Shown here: positions 1-6,510 of the stretch, one piece after another
Numbering within the stretch: position 1 is the stretch's first letter
Layout: each line of letters opens with the position of its first letter
Position numbers and translations under genes: made by a program
Notes under the pieces: model-generated
The model's database searches: none
Told to the model about the DNA's origin: nothing
Seen by the model: the letters and a program-made list of their open reading frames with translations, nothing else
NCBI GenBank assembly: GCA_035258565.1
Contig: DATFXF010000240.1
Span: 1 to 6,653 of the forward strand
Direction of reading: 5' to 3'
Length of the DNA stretch: 6,653 nucleotides
Origin: DATFXF01 sp035258565
GTDB lineage: Bacteria > Acidobacteriota > Terriglobia > Acidiferrales > UBA7541

Positions 1-815
1 TCACGAATGGCACCGATGACGCCCTGCACCTGGTCGCGGACGCGTTCGTTGCGGCAGGGAGCACCGTCCTCCTCGTCGAGCCCACATTTGCGATGTACCG
101 CTTCTATGCTGAACTGGCCGGCGCACGGATCCTCTCCCTGCACTATGACCGAGCTATGCGCTTCCCGCTCGAAGGGGTTCGGCGAGCTTTAAGGCGCAGA
201 CCACGCGTCTTCTTCCTCGCCAATCCGAATAATCCCACCGGAACACTGGTTGACCAGGTGACGCTCGAGCAGATTCTAAAGGCCGCCCCGCGCACGCTGG
301 TCGTCGTGGACGAAGCCTACGCGGAGTTCTCCGGCGTAACCATCTTGCCTGGAATTCGACGGCACTCGAATCTGATCGTGACGCGGACGTTTTCGAAGGC
401 CGCCGGGCTGGCCGGGCTGCGCGTAGGCTGTTTGCTTGCTTGCCGCCGCCTCGCCGACGTATTGCGCAAGGCGCACTCGCCCTATCCAGTCAGCTCGGCA
501 GCTCTCGTAGCCGCCGCGGCGGCCACGCGGGATATCGCTTACATTCGGCGCTATGCGCAAGGCGTAGCCCGCAGCCGGCGGAAGCTCGCGCAAGTGCTCG
601 CTGGGCTGGGTATTCGGGCCTTCCCGAGCGCGGCGAACTTCATCCTTGCGGATTTCGGTCGGCGGGCGCCCGGGCTGCTTCGCGCGCTGCGCAGGCAGGG
701 CATCCTGCTGCGTGACCGCCAGAGCGACTTCGGCTCCCCCGGGTATGTGCGGATCACGATTGGCACTCCGGCTCAGGTGCGGCGGCTGATTCGAGCGCTT
801 GAGAGGTGGTGGTGA
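1..815 (+). CDS. hisC: Histidinol-phosphate aminotransferase, 5' partial
   Basis: HisC is a PLP-dependent fold-type I aminotransferase. It converts imidazole-acetol phosphate plus glutamate to L-histidinol phosphate plus 2-oxoglutarate in the cytoplasm. The frame is open from base 3, and the first visible residues (TNGTDDALHL) match the cofactor phosphate-binding glycine turn, so roughly the first 80 residues lie outside the window. Further on are NPNNPTG (codons near 222-242), the VVVDEAYAEF strand with the Asp and Tyr that contact PLP, and RTFSKAAGLAGLRVG, whose Lys at 396-398 should form the Schiff base. Near the C-terminus GYVRITIG carries the substrate-carboxylate Arg. The protein ends RALERWW and the TGA at 813-815 overlaps the GTG of the next small frame. 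The context of hisB, hisH, hisF and hisA supports HisC over other class I/II aminotransferases. No lesion is visible. Confidence 0.93.
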   Translation, partial: TNGTDDALHLVADAFVAAGSTVLLVEPTFAMYRFYAELAGARILSLHYDRAMRFPLEGVRRALRRRPRVFFLANPNNPTGTLVDQVTLEQILKAAPRTLVVVDEAYAEFSGVTILPGIRRHSNLIVTRTFSKAAGLAGLRVGCLLACRRLADVLRKAHSPYPVSSAALVAAAAATRDIAYIRRYAQGVARSRRKLAQVLAGLGIRAFPSAANFILADFGRRAPGLLRALRRQGILLRDRQSDFGSPGYVRITIGTPAQVRRLIRALERWW

Positions 816-946
816 AACTCAGGCCAAACGTTATCGGCGTGGTGCCCCGCAATCGCCATGCCCGGCGACTTTCCGAGCGGCTGTGCTCCGCCGCTGCCAA
901 GATCATCTTGGGCAACGTCAACGAACTGGAGAAATACCTGGCATGA
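812..946 (+). CDS. Mini-gene between hisC and hisB; possible HAD phosphatase C-terminal stub
   Basis: This 44-codon frame begins at GTG 812 (in-frame GTGs also at 806 and 809) and ends at TGA 944-946. It overlaps the hisC stop as GTGA and the hisB start as ATGA, so it is placed like a translated, coupled gene. GAGAGG at 801-806 may serve as ribosome binding site. The product begins VKLRPNVIGVVPRNRHARRL and ends AKIILGNVNELEKYLA. It has no catalytic motif, no signal peptide and no membrane segment. The pattern of a strand with Gly, a basic helix, a second strand and an N-x-L-E helix resembles the last segment of HAD subfamily IA hydrolases, some of which I recall sitting next to hisB. The inference is that a HAD gene lost its nucleophile (DxD) region by an in-frame deletion while both coupling junctions survived. 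It could instead be a real small peptide, or a spacer whose openness is chance. Homology is a judgement by eye. Confidence 0.45.
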   Translation: MKLRPNVIGVVPRNRHARRLSERLCSAAAKIILGNVNELEKYLA

Positions 947-1530
947 GAAGAGCCTACCTTCGGCGCACCACGACCGAAACCGACATCCGCGTCAGGCTGA
1001 ATTTGGACGGTCGCGGCCGCGCGCAGGTGCGCACGGGGATTCGCTTTCTCGATCACATGCTCGAACTCGTAGCGCGACACGGTGCCTTCGACCTGGAGCT
1101 CATCGCCCGCGGGGATCTGGACGTGGACCAACATCACACGGTCGAGGACATCGGCTTGGTGCTGGGCGAGGCGACCCGGAGGGCGTTAGGTTCAAAGCGC
1201 GGCATCCTCCGCGCCGGCTACTTCCTGATGCCCATGGATGAGGCCCTCGCTCGGGTGGCGATTGATCTGAGCGGCCGCCCCCATGTGGTCTGCCGCTGGA
1301 AGGGCATTCGGCACCGCGTGGGAGACTTCGAGACGGAACTGCTCGAGGACTTTTTCCGGGCCTTTGCGCAGGCCGCTGGCGCAAACGTGCATTTGCAGCT
1401 TTTCTATGGCCGGTCGTCGCACCATCAGGTCGAAGCGCTGTTCAAGGCCTTCGCGCGCGCCCTGCGCTTTGCCGTGACGCGCGACCCGCAGCTCAAGCGC
1501 ATTCTGCCGACCACGAAGGGGCTGCTGTGA
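943..1530 (+). CDS. hisB: Imidazoleglycerol-phosphate dehydratase
   Basis: HisB removes water from imidazoleglycerol phosphate to give imidazole-acetol phosphate, using a manganese site in a large oligomer. The 195-residue product is full length for the monofunctional enzyme and has no fused phosphatase domain. Visible signatures in order are RRTTTET (7-13), FLDHML (35-40), DQHHTVEDIG (62-71), MPMDEALARVAIDLSGRP (96-113), VGDFETELLEDFFRAF (126-141) and RSSHHQVEALFKAFARAL (157-174). The His-rich motifs supply the metal ligands. ATG 943 is chosen because the family N-terminal motif follows directly, because it overlaps the previous stop as ATGA, and because extending to the in-frame TTG at 799 would add sequence that overlaps hisC and has no family counterpart. 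The C-terminus PTTKGLL matches the usual P-x-x-KG-x-L ending. A separate histidinol-phosphate phosphatase must be encoded elsewhere. Confidence 0.97.
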   Translation: MRRAYLRRTTTETDIRVRLNLDGRGRAQVRTGIRFLDHMLELVARHGAFDLELIARGDLDVDQHHTVEDIGLVLGEATRRALGSKRGILRAGYFLMPMDEALARVAIDLSGRPHVVCRWKGIRHRVGDFETELLEDFFRAFAQAAGANVHLQLFYGRSSHHQVEALFKAFARALRFAVTRDPQLKRILPTTKGLL

Positions 1531-2156
1531 GCACCACAAAAATTGCGCTGGTGGATTATGGCGCGGGCAATCTTCCGTCGGTCGAGCGCGCGCTCGCGCG
1601 CATGGGCGCTCGAGCCGAGCGCGCGAGCAGCGCCGAAACCCTCCAGGGCTGCCAGGCCCTGATTCTGCCGGGCGTTGGCCACTTCGGCGCGCTGATGCGC
1701 ACGCTTGGAGAACAGCGCTTGCTCGAGCCCTTGCGCTCAGCAATTCGGCGCGGCGTGCCTTTTCTGGGCATTTGCCTCGGCCTCCAGGCGCTCTACGAGC
1801 GAAGTGAGGAGGACCCCAGCCACGCAGGGCTTGGCATCCTGAGCGGGACCGTTGAGCCTCTTCCGAATACGGCCAAGCTGCCTCACATGGGCTGGAATCA
1901 GGTACGCCGCGTGCGGCCGAGCGTCTTGCTGCGGGATGTGCCGGAGAGCTCATTTTTCTATTTCGCCCATTCCTACGCCATGCTCGATATGGGTGATGTC
2001 GCGGTGGCCCTCTCGGACCACGGCGTCCCGTTTGTGGCTGCGCTCGAACATAACAATGTCCTCGCCGTCCAGTTTCACCCGGAGAAATCTGGGGAGGCAG
2101 GCGCGCAAGTGCTGCGCAATTTTCTTGCCTTTGCGGGCGTGGAGGGTCGGCCGTGA
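1527..2156 (+). CDS. hisH: Imidazole glycerol phosphate synthase, glutamine amidotransferase subunit
   Basis: HisH hydrolyses glutamine and passes ammonia through a channel into HisF, where it is used to make imidazoleglycerol phosphate and AICAR. The 209-residue product is a complete class I (triad) amidotransferase. It shows the N-terminal strand IALVDYGAGNL (6-16), the oxyanion strand loop PGVG (48-51), the nucleophile elbow LGICLGLQ with Cys83, and VQFHPEKSG with His184 and Glu186. HMGWN near 126-130 is the usual interface segment. The start is GTG 1527, overlapping the hisB stop as GTGA; the Val/Asp strand begins four codons later, so no other start fits as well. One small oddity is Pro17 in GNLPSV, where Arg or another polar residue is more common. 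Immediate overlap with hisF fits stoichiometric synthesis of the HisH-HisF heterodimer. Confidence 0.97.
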   Translation: MSTTKIALVDYGAGNLPSVERALARMGARAERASSAETLQGCQALILPGVGHFGALMRTLGEQRLLEPLRSAIRRGVPFLGICLGLQALYERSEEDPSHAGLGILSGTVEPLPNTAKLPHMGWNQVRRVRPSVLLRDVPESSFFYFAHSYAMLDMGDVAVALSDHGVPFVAALEHNNVLAVQFHPEKSGEAGAQVLRNFLAFAGVEGRP

Positions 2157-2917
2157 CGCTGGCGCGGCGCATCATCCCCTGTCTCGATACGGACGGCGCT
2201 CGGGTCGTGAAGGGGGTGCAGTTCGCGAATCTCCGTGACGCCGGCGACCCGGCTCGATTGGCCGCACGCTATAACCGCGAGGGCGCCGACGAACTCGTGG
2301 TCCTGGACATTACCGCCTCGCGTGACTACCGGCCCACGTTCCTCGAGACCATCGAGCGCGTTGCCGAGCAACTCGCTATCCCACTCACCGCCGGCGGCGG
2401 CATCGGTGCGGTCGAAGAAGGACGCATCGTGCTGCGCGCCGGCGCCGACAAAATCACTGTCAACACAGCGGCTGTCCGCCGGCCGGAGTTGATCGGCGAG
2501 CTCTCCCGAGAATTCGGCGCGCAAGCCGTCGTGTTGGCGATTGATGCGAAGCGTGCCGGCGACCGCTGGGAGGTCTTTGTCCGCGGCGGTCGCGACTCCA
2601 CCGGCCGCGACGCCGTCGCCTGGGCGCAGGAGGGCGTCGCCCGGGGTGCGGGCGAAATCCTGCTGACCTCGATGGATCGAGATGGCACGCGCAGCGGCTT
2701 CGATTGCGCTCTGACCGCGGCCGTTTCCGGCGCGGTAAGCGTTCCGGTGATCGCCTCGGGCGGCGCGGATACGATCGAGGATTTTCTTGCCGTCTTCACG
2801 GAAGGACACGCCGACGCAGCCCTGGCGGCTTCCATCTTCCATGACCATCTCCACAGCCTGAGCGAACTGAAACAATTCCTTCGAGCGCGGGGCGTGACGG
2901 TTCGCTGGCCGGCTTGA
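2153..2917 (+). CDS. hisF: Imidazole glycerol phosphate synthase, cyclase subunit
   Basis: HisF is the (beta/alpha)8-barrel partner of HisH. It uses the ammonia delivered by HisH to cleave and cyclise PRFAR into imidazoleglycerol phosphate and AICAR. The 254 residues equal the family norm. Asp12 (in RIIPCLD) and Asp131 (in VVLAIDAKR) match the catalytic Asp pair. The phosphate-binding loops are LTAGGGIG (78-85) and IASGGAD (200-206), and MDRDGTRSGFD (174-184) is the characteristic eighth-strand-side motif that separates HisF from many HisA proteins. The two halves show the expected internal barrel duplication. Translation starts at GTG 2153, overlapping the hisH stop as GTGA. The gene lies before hisA, whereas hisH-hisA-hisF is the more familiar order. 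The stop is followed by an 18-nt gap before hisA. Confidence 0.97.
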   Translation: MTLARRIIPCLDTDGARVVKGVQFANLRDAGDPARLAARYNREGADELVVLDITASRDYRPTFLETIERVAEQLAIPLTAGGGIGAVEEGRIVLRAGADKITVNTAAVRRPELIGELSREFGAQAVVLAIDAKRAGDRWEVFVRGGRDSTGRDAVAWAQEGVARGAGEILLTSMDRDGTRSGFDCALTAAVSGAVSVPVIASGGADTIEDFLAVFTEGHADAALAASIFHDHLHSLSELKQFLRARGVTVRWPA

Positions 2918-2924
2918 TCTTGCC

Positions 2925-2929
2925 GGAGG
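2925..2929 (+). promoter_or_regulatory. Strong Shine-Dalgarno for hisA
   Basis: GGAGG lies 6 nt before ATG 2936. It fixes the hisA start and is the only clear independent ribosome binding site in the his cluster, since the other genes begin inside the stop codon of their neighbour. It suggests hisA is translated independently rather than by coupling. Confidence 0.75.
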
Positions 2930-2935
2930 GCAGGA

Positions 2936-3613
2936 ATGATCGTTCCCTGTATTGACCTTCAGAACGGCAAAGCCGTGCAGCTGGTCCACGGGCGTCGCCG
3001 GCGGCTCGTGGTCGAAGACGTTCTGGGATTGCTCGAGCGTTTTCGGCGCTACTCACTCTTGCACGTGATCGACCTCGACGCTGCACTTGGCCGCGGGAGC
3101 AACGCGAGATTGGTACGGGCGCTGTGCCGGCAGGCGCACATGCCGGTTCGGGTTGGTGGGGGCATTCGCAGCGTCAGGCGCGCGGACCAAATGCTCCGCT
3201 GGGGCGCGGAAAAAGTGATTATCGGCAGTGCCGCCTTTCATCGCGGCCGGATCCATCATGAGTTTCTCCGGCACCTCAAATCGCGTCTCGGACGGCGGCG
3301 GGTCATCCTGGCACTGGATTCGGATCGCGGCCAGATCGTCGTGCGGGGCTGGCGAAGTAGGCTCCCGCTGCGCCCCGAGGAGGTGATGCGGGAGCTTGAG
3401 AAATACTGCTCGGAATTCCTTTGCACTTATGTGGACGCGGAAGGGTCGCTCGGGGGCACGAATCTCGCTTGGTTTCGTAAGCTGCGCCGCGCGACGCGGC
3501 TTCCGATCACCGCCGCCGGGGGGATTTCGAGCCGTCGGGAAGTGCGCGCACTCGAGCGCATGGGGATGAGGGCGGCCATCGGGATGGCCCTTTACCTCGG
3601 CGAAATCTCCTGA
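2936..3613 (+). CDS. hisA: HisA, ProFAR isomerase, short diverged form
   Basis: HisA opens the ribose ring of ProFAR by an Amadori rearrangement to give PRFAR, the substrate of HisHF. The product is a 225-residue (beta/alpha)8 barrel, somewhat shorter than the usual 240-250. Visible motifs are IVPCIDLQNGKAVQLVHG (2-19) with Asp7 as the expected base, LHVIDLDAALGRGSN (42-56), VRVGGGIRSV (71-80), IIGSAAF (95-101), ILALDSDRG with Asp128 as the expected second catalytic Asp, and ITAAGGISSRREV (191-203). The usual TD-x-x-RDGT-x-x-GPN loop is replaced by TYVDAEGSLGGTN (164-176). That is closer to the VD-x-EG pattern I associate with eukaryote-like HisA. The protein is rich in Arg. Start ATG 2936 has a good Shine-Dalgarno. 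The operon context makes HisA secure; reduced or shifted activity cannot be excluded from sequence alone. Confidence 0.92.
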   Translation: MIVPCIDLQNGKAVQLVHGRRRRLVVEDVLGLLERFRRYSLLHVIDLDAALGRGSNARLVRALCRQAHMPVRVGGGIRSVRRADQMLRWGAEKVIIGSAAFHRGRIHHEFLRHLKSRLGRRRVILALDSDRGQIVVRGWRSRLPLRPEEVMRELEKYCSEFLCTYVDAEGSLGGTNLAWFRKLRRATRLPITAAGGISSRREVRALERMGMRAAIGMALYLGEIS

Positions 3614-3655
3614 CCCGTCCTTGCTCCCGGAAGGGAGAAACCGGACTGTCTGCCA

Positions 3656-3687
3656 GCGGGCCAGAAAGACTTGAGAAATTGGCCCGC
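3656..3687. repeat. Perfect 8-bp inverted repeat in the hisA-asnB gap
   Basis: GCGGGCCA (3656-3663) and TGGCCCGC (3680-3687) are exact reverse complements separated by 16 nt of A-rich sequence. A mismatch (A/A) then two more C-G pairs extend the arms. No T run follows, so it is not a canonical intrinsic terminator. It sits just upstream of a candidate -10 element, so it could be an operator half-site pair or an RNA hairpin ending the his transcript. Function is inferred only from position. Confidence 0.5.
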
Positions 3688-3701
3688 AGGGTCAGGACTC
3701 A

Positions 3702-3710
3702 TGTTAGACT
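3702..3710 (+). promoter_or_regulatory. Candidate extended -10 promoter for asnB
   Basis: TGTTAGACT fits the extended -10 pattern TGnTAnnnT (hexamer TAGACT at 3705-3710). Upstream, TTGGCC at 3679-3684 could act as a poor -35 but is 20 nt away, longer than ideal, which an extended -10 can tolerate. Transcription would begin near 3717 and leave a leader of about 45 nt before asnB. The his genes could also read through, so this promoter is tentative. Confidence 0.4.
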
Positions 3711-3760
3711 GAGCCGCTACTTTGGGGATTCCATGCCGGGGAGCAGGGGACGGCTGAGCA

Positions 3761-5686
3761 TTGTGCGGAATCGCCGGCTTTACCCACAAAAACCGGGTCG
3801 TCAGCGCTGAGCGCATTCAGAGCGCCACCTATTCGCTCGTCCACCGCGGGCCGGACCAGCAAGCCACCTACGAGTCTCCCGACATTTCCCTCGGTGCGGT
3901 CCGCCTGAAGATCATTGATTTGCACTCCGGCGATCAGCCCATGTTCAGCGAGGATGGGGACACGGTTCTGGTCTTCAACGGGGAAGTCTACAACCATGCT
4001 GACCTGAGGAAAGAGCTCGAAGCCCTGGGCCACCGGTTTACGTCCCATAGCGACACCGAGGTCGTTCTCCACGCCTTTCTCGAGTGGGATAAGCAGTTCT
4101 TGTCGCGGCTGCGCGGGATGTTTGCCATGGCGCTGTGGACCGCATCGAAAAAGCGCCTTCTGCTGGCCCGCGACCGCTTGGGCATCAAGCCGCTCTACTT
4201 CTGCCGGCGTGGTGAGGAGCTGTATTTCGGTTCCGAATTGAAGTCCCTCCTCGTGCACCCCGAGATTGAGCGGCGCTTGGATCTCGCCGGCCTGCATCTT
4301 TATCTCTCGCTGAATTACGTTCCTTGCCCGCACACGCTGGTCGAAGGCATTGAAAAGCTGCCACCCGGCCACTTGCTCGAGTGGCGCGATGGGCAGGTGC
4401 ACACAGAAGTATACTGGCGGCTCAAGTTCCAGCCCCAGAAGGCGTGGACGCTCGAATCCGCCTGCGAGCAACTGGACTCTCTCCTCAAACAGTCCGTCCG
4501 CGAACACCTCATGTCGGACGTGCCGCTAGGCGTCTGGCTGAGCGGCGGGATCGATTCTTCGACGATTCTGCACTACGCGTCCGAAGCAAGCTCCTCTCGG
4601 CCGAAGACGTTTTCGATCTCCTTTCGTGGGAGGAGCTTCGATGAAACCCCTTATATTCGCGAAATCGCCTCGCGGTATGGGGCCGAGCACCATGAGTTTG
4701 ACCTGAATCCTTCGCTTGACCTCCCGGGCGCGGTAGAGGAGTTTGCCTACCACTCCGACGAGCCCAGCGCGGATGCCGGCGCGCTGCCCGTCTGGTTCCT
4801 CGCGCGGATGAGCCGCCAGCATATGACCGTGGCACTGAGCGGCGAAGGTGCCGATGAGCTGTTTGGCGGCTACATCACCTATCTGGCCGATCGCGCGCTG
4901 CGCTTGGCGCGTCTCCTGCCCGCTGCCAGCCGACGGCTGGCCTTGCGCCTCGTGCGGCACTGGCCCGTCTCCGACGACAAGATTAGTTTGGAATACAAAC
5001 TGAAGCGGTTCCTCGAAGGCTCGTTGCTACCGCCTGATGAGGCCCACATCTACTGGAACGGAACATTTTCGGAGCCGGAGAAGAGGGCGCTTTTGCGCGC
5101 CCGGAACCACCACGCCGTGGCCAGGCTCTTCGACGAGTTGCCGGTGGAGTCGCGATCGGTGGGCTACCTGAACCGCTACCTCTGGTTCGACGAGCGCTTC
5201 TACCTGCCTGACGATATTCTCTATAAGGTGGACCGGATGAGCATGGCGCATTCCCTCGAGGTTCGGCCGCCGTTCCTGGACCATCGCATCGTGGAATTCG
5301 CTGCATCCCTCCCGCAGGGGTTCAAGGTCCAGGGTTTTCAGATGAAGGTTCTCCTGAAGGCGCTGATGAGAACCAAACTGCCGGAAACGACGCTGCGGCG
5401 GAAGAAAGTCGGCCTGGACATCCCTGCGCACGACTGGTTGCGCGGCGCGTTGCGGCCCCTGCTGCTCGACACGCTTACCCCGGAAGCCGTGGAGCAAACC
5501 AAACTATTTCAAGCTGATGCAATCCAGTCCCTGCTTCGCCGGCACCTGGATCGGAGCGTGAACCTCGGTTATCACCTGTGGGGCCTTTTGATTCTGTTCC
5601 TGTGGGTGAAACGATGGAGAATCGAGACCCGACGAGTCCCCGAGGAAAGCCGGGTGACTCTGGACAGCGTTCTGGCTCCGACCTGA
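3761..5686 (+). CDS. asnB: Asparagine synthase (glutamine-hydrolysing)
   Basis: AsnB makes asparagine from aspartate, ATP and glutamine, or a relative amidates another carboxylate. The 641-residue product has an N-terminal class II (Ntn) amidotransferase domain, about 1-210, with the nucleophile Cys2 in MCGIAGF, HRGPDQ (28-33), FNGEVYNH (72-79) and SHSDTE (95-100). The C-terminal synthetase domain has the PPi loop LSGGIDSS (260-267), LSGEGADELFGGY (359-371), and DDILYKVDRMSM (484-495) followed by RPPFLDH (502-508). All key residues seem present. The start is the rare TTG 3761: Cys must be residue 2, and an in-frame TGA lies at 3755-3757, so no earlier start is possible. A weak AGGGG (3745-3749) lies 11 nt upstream. 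The last 20 or so residues extend past the usual family end and overlap the next gene. Near glycosyltransferase genes such proteins sometimes modify surface polysaccharides, so the substrate is not certain. Confidence 0.93.
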   Translation: MCGIAGFTHKNRVVSAERIQSATYSLVHRGPDQQATYESPDISLGAVRLKIIDLHSGDQPMFSEDGDTVLVFNGEVYNHADLRKELEALGHRFTSHSDTEVVLHAFLEWDKQFLSRLRGMFAMALWTASKKRLLLARDRLGIKPLYFCRRGEELYFGSELKSLLVHPEIERRLDLAGLHLYLSLNYVPCPHTLVEGIEKLPPGHLLEWRDGQVHTEVYWRLKFQPQKAWTLESACEQLDSLLKQSVREHLMSDVPLGVWLSGGIDSSTILHYASEASSSRPKTFSISFRGRSFDETPYIREIASRYGAEHHEFDLNPSLDLPGAVEEFAYHSDEPSADAGALPVWFLARMSRQHMTVALSGEGADELFGGYITYLADRALRLARLLPAASRRLALRLVRHWPVSDDKISLEYKLKRFLEGSLLPPDEAHIYWNGTFSEPEKRALLRARNHHAVARLFDELPVESRSVGYLNRYLWFDERFYLPDDILYKVDRMSMAHSLEVRPPFLDHRIVEFAASLPQGFKVQGFQMKVLLKALMRTKLPETTLRRKKVGLDIPAHDWLRGALRPLLLDTLTPEAVEQTKLFQADAIQSLLRRHLDRSVNLGYHLWGLLILFLWVKRWRIETRRVPEESRVTLDSVLAPT

Positions 5687-6437
5687 TCGTCCTCGCCTTC
5701 GCCGCGGTCATCTTTCTAGGTTCGATCCTTTCGCCGCCATCCCTGATGGATGATGTGGATGCCGTCCAGGCTCAAATCGCCCGCAACATGCTGGACTCGG
5801 GCGATTGGGTCGCCGCGCGGCTCGACGGTGTTGCGTACCTGGAAAAGGCGCCGTTCATCTACTGGATCATCGCCATCGCCTACAAATTCCTGGGCATCCA
5901 TGACTGGGTGGCGCGGATCCCGATTGCGCTGTCGGCGATTCTGCTGTGCTGGGTCACCCTACGCTTCGGCGCCTGGGCTTTCGGGCGCCGTGCGGGCCAC
6001 TGGGCCGGCCTCTGCCTAGCGACGTGTGTGGGCCTCTTCCTCTTTACGAGGATTCTGATTCCCGACGTGATGCTCGCCCTGACCGTGACATTGGCCATGT
6101 GGGCTTTTCTGCGGGTGCTCGAAGGAAGACGAGGCTCATCCAAGGGCCTGGGCCATGGTGTTGGCCGCCTGCCTGGGTGCGGGTCTTCTGCTCAAGGGTC
6201 TGCTGGCAGTTATGCTGCCCGCCGGCGCCGCCCTGGTCTATCTTGCGCTCACGCGGCAGCTCTTTTCCGCCCGCACCTGGGAGCGGCTGCGACCGATCAC
6301 GGGTCTTTTGGTCATCGTTTTGATTGCGGCACCCTGGCATGTGCTGGCGACACGACGCAACCCTCCCTATTTCGATTTCCCTTTGCACAGCGGGCCGGGC
6401 ATGTACGAACAAATAGGAAGTCAGCAAAGCATCTTGT

Positions 6438-6465
6438 TTGGGCGGGGAAGGTTTTCAAGTAGAAT
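6438..6465 (+). promoter_or_regulatory. Candidate promoter upstream of hpnJ
   Basis: TTGGGC (6438-6443) and TAGAAT (6460-6465) are 16 nt apart and resemble a sigma-70 type -35/-10 pair, with a good -10 and a weak -35. The stretch 6410-6520 is less GC-rich than the genes around it, as expected of an intergenic region. Transcription would begin near 6472, about 50 nt before the hpnJ start. The evidence is pattern match only. Confidence 0.35.
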
Positions 6466-6504
6466 GGACGCTTGTTCCTGCGGACAGTCTAATCCTAGCG
6501 CGCT

Positions 6505-6510
6505 GAGGAG
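6505..6510 (+). promoter_or_regulatory. Shine-Dalgarno for hpnJ
   Basis: GAGGAG lies 11 nt before ATG 6522, slightly far but the only good candidate. It supports ATG 6522 over the in-frame ATG 6534, for which the nearest purine run (GAGG at 6528-6531) is only 2 nt away. Confidence 0.55.

Noticed and set aside
799..942. Extended N-terminus of hisB starting at TTG 799
   Set aside because: The extra residues have no counterpart in the enzyme family. The region is better explained by the hisC end and the mini-gene, and ATG 943 sits directly before the conserved N-terminal motif.
1192..2175. Long open frame on the - strand across hisB and hisH
   Set aside because: It is Arg/Pro/Ala-rich with no recognisable motif and lies opposite two certain genes. 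High-GC codon use keeps such antisense frames open.
2075..2989. Long open frame on the - strand across hisF
   Set aside because: Its sequence is the antisense of a complete HisF and shows no family pattern, so it is a composition artefact.
3624..3637. CTCCC-GGAA-GGGAG hairpin just after hisA as a terminator
   Set aside because: The stem is only 5 bp and no T run follows. It could form a GNRA-type hairpin, but it does not meet the pattern of an intrinsic terminator.
3733..3810. Short ATG frame overlapping the start of asnB
   Set aside because: It is about 25 codons, has no recognisable content and overlaps the certain asnB coding sequence in another frame.
3704..4507. Open frame on the - strand across the start of asnB
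   Set aside because: It lies opposite the well-defined amidotransferase domain and has no recognisable domain or ribosome binding site.
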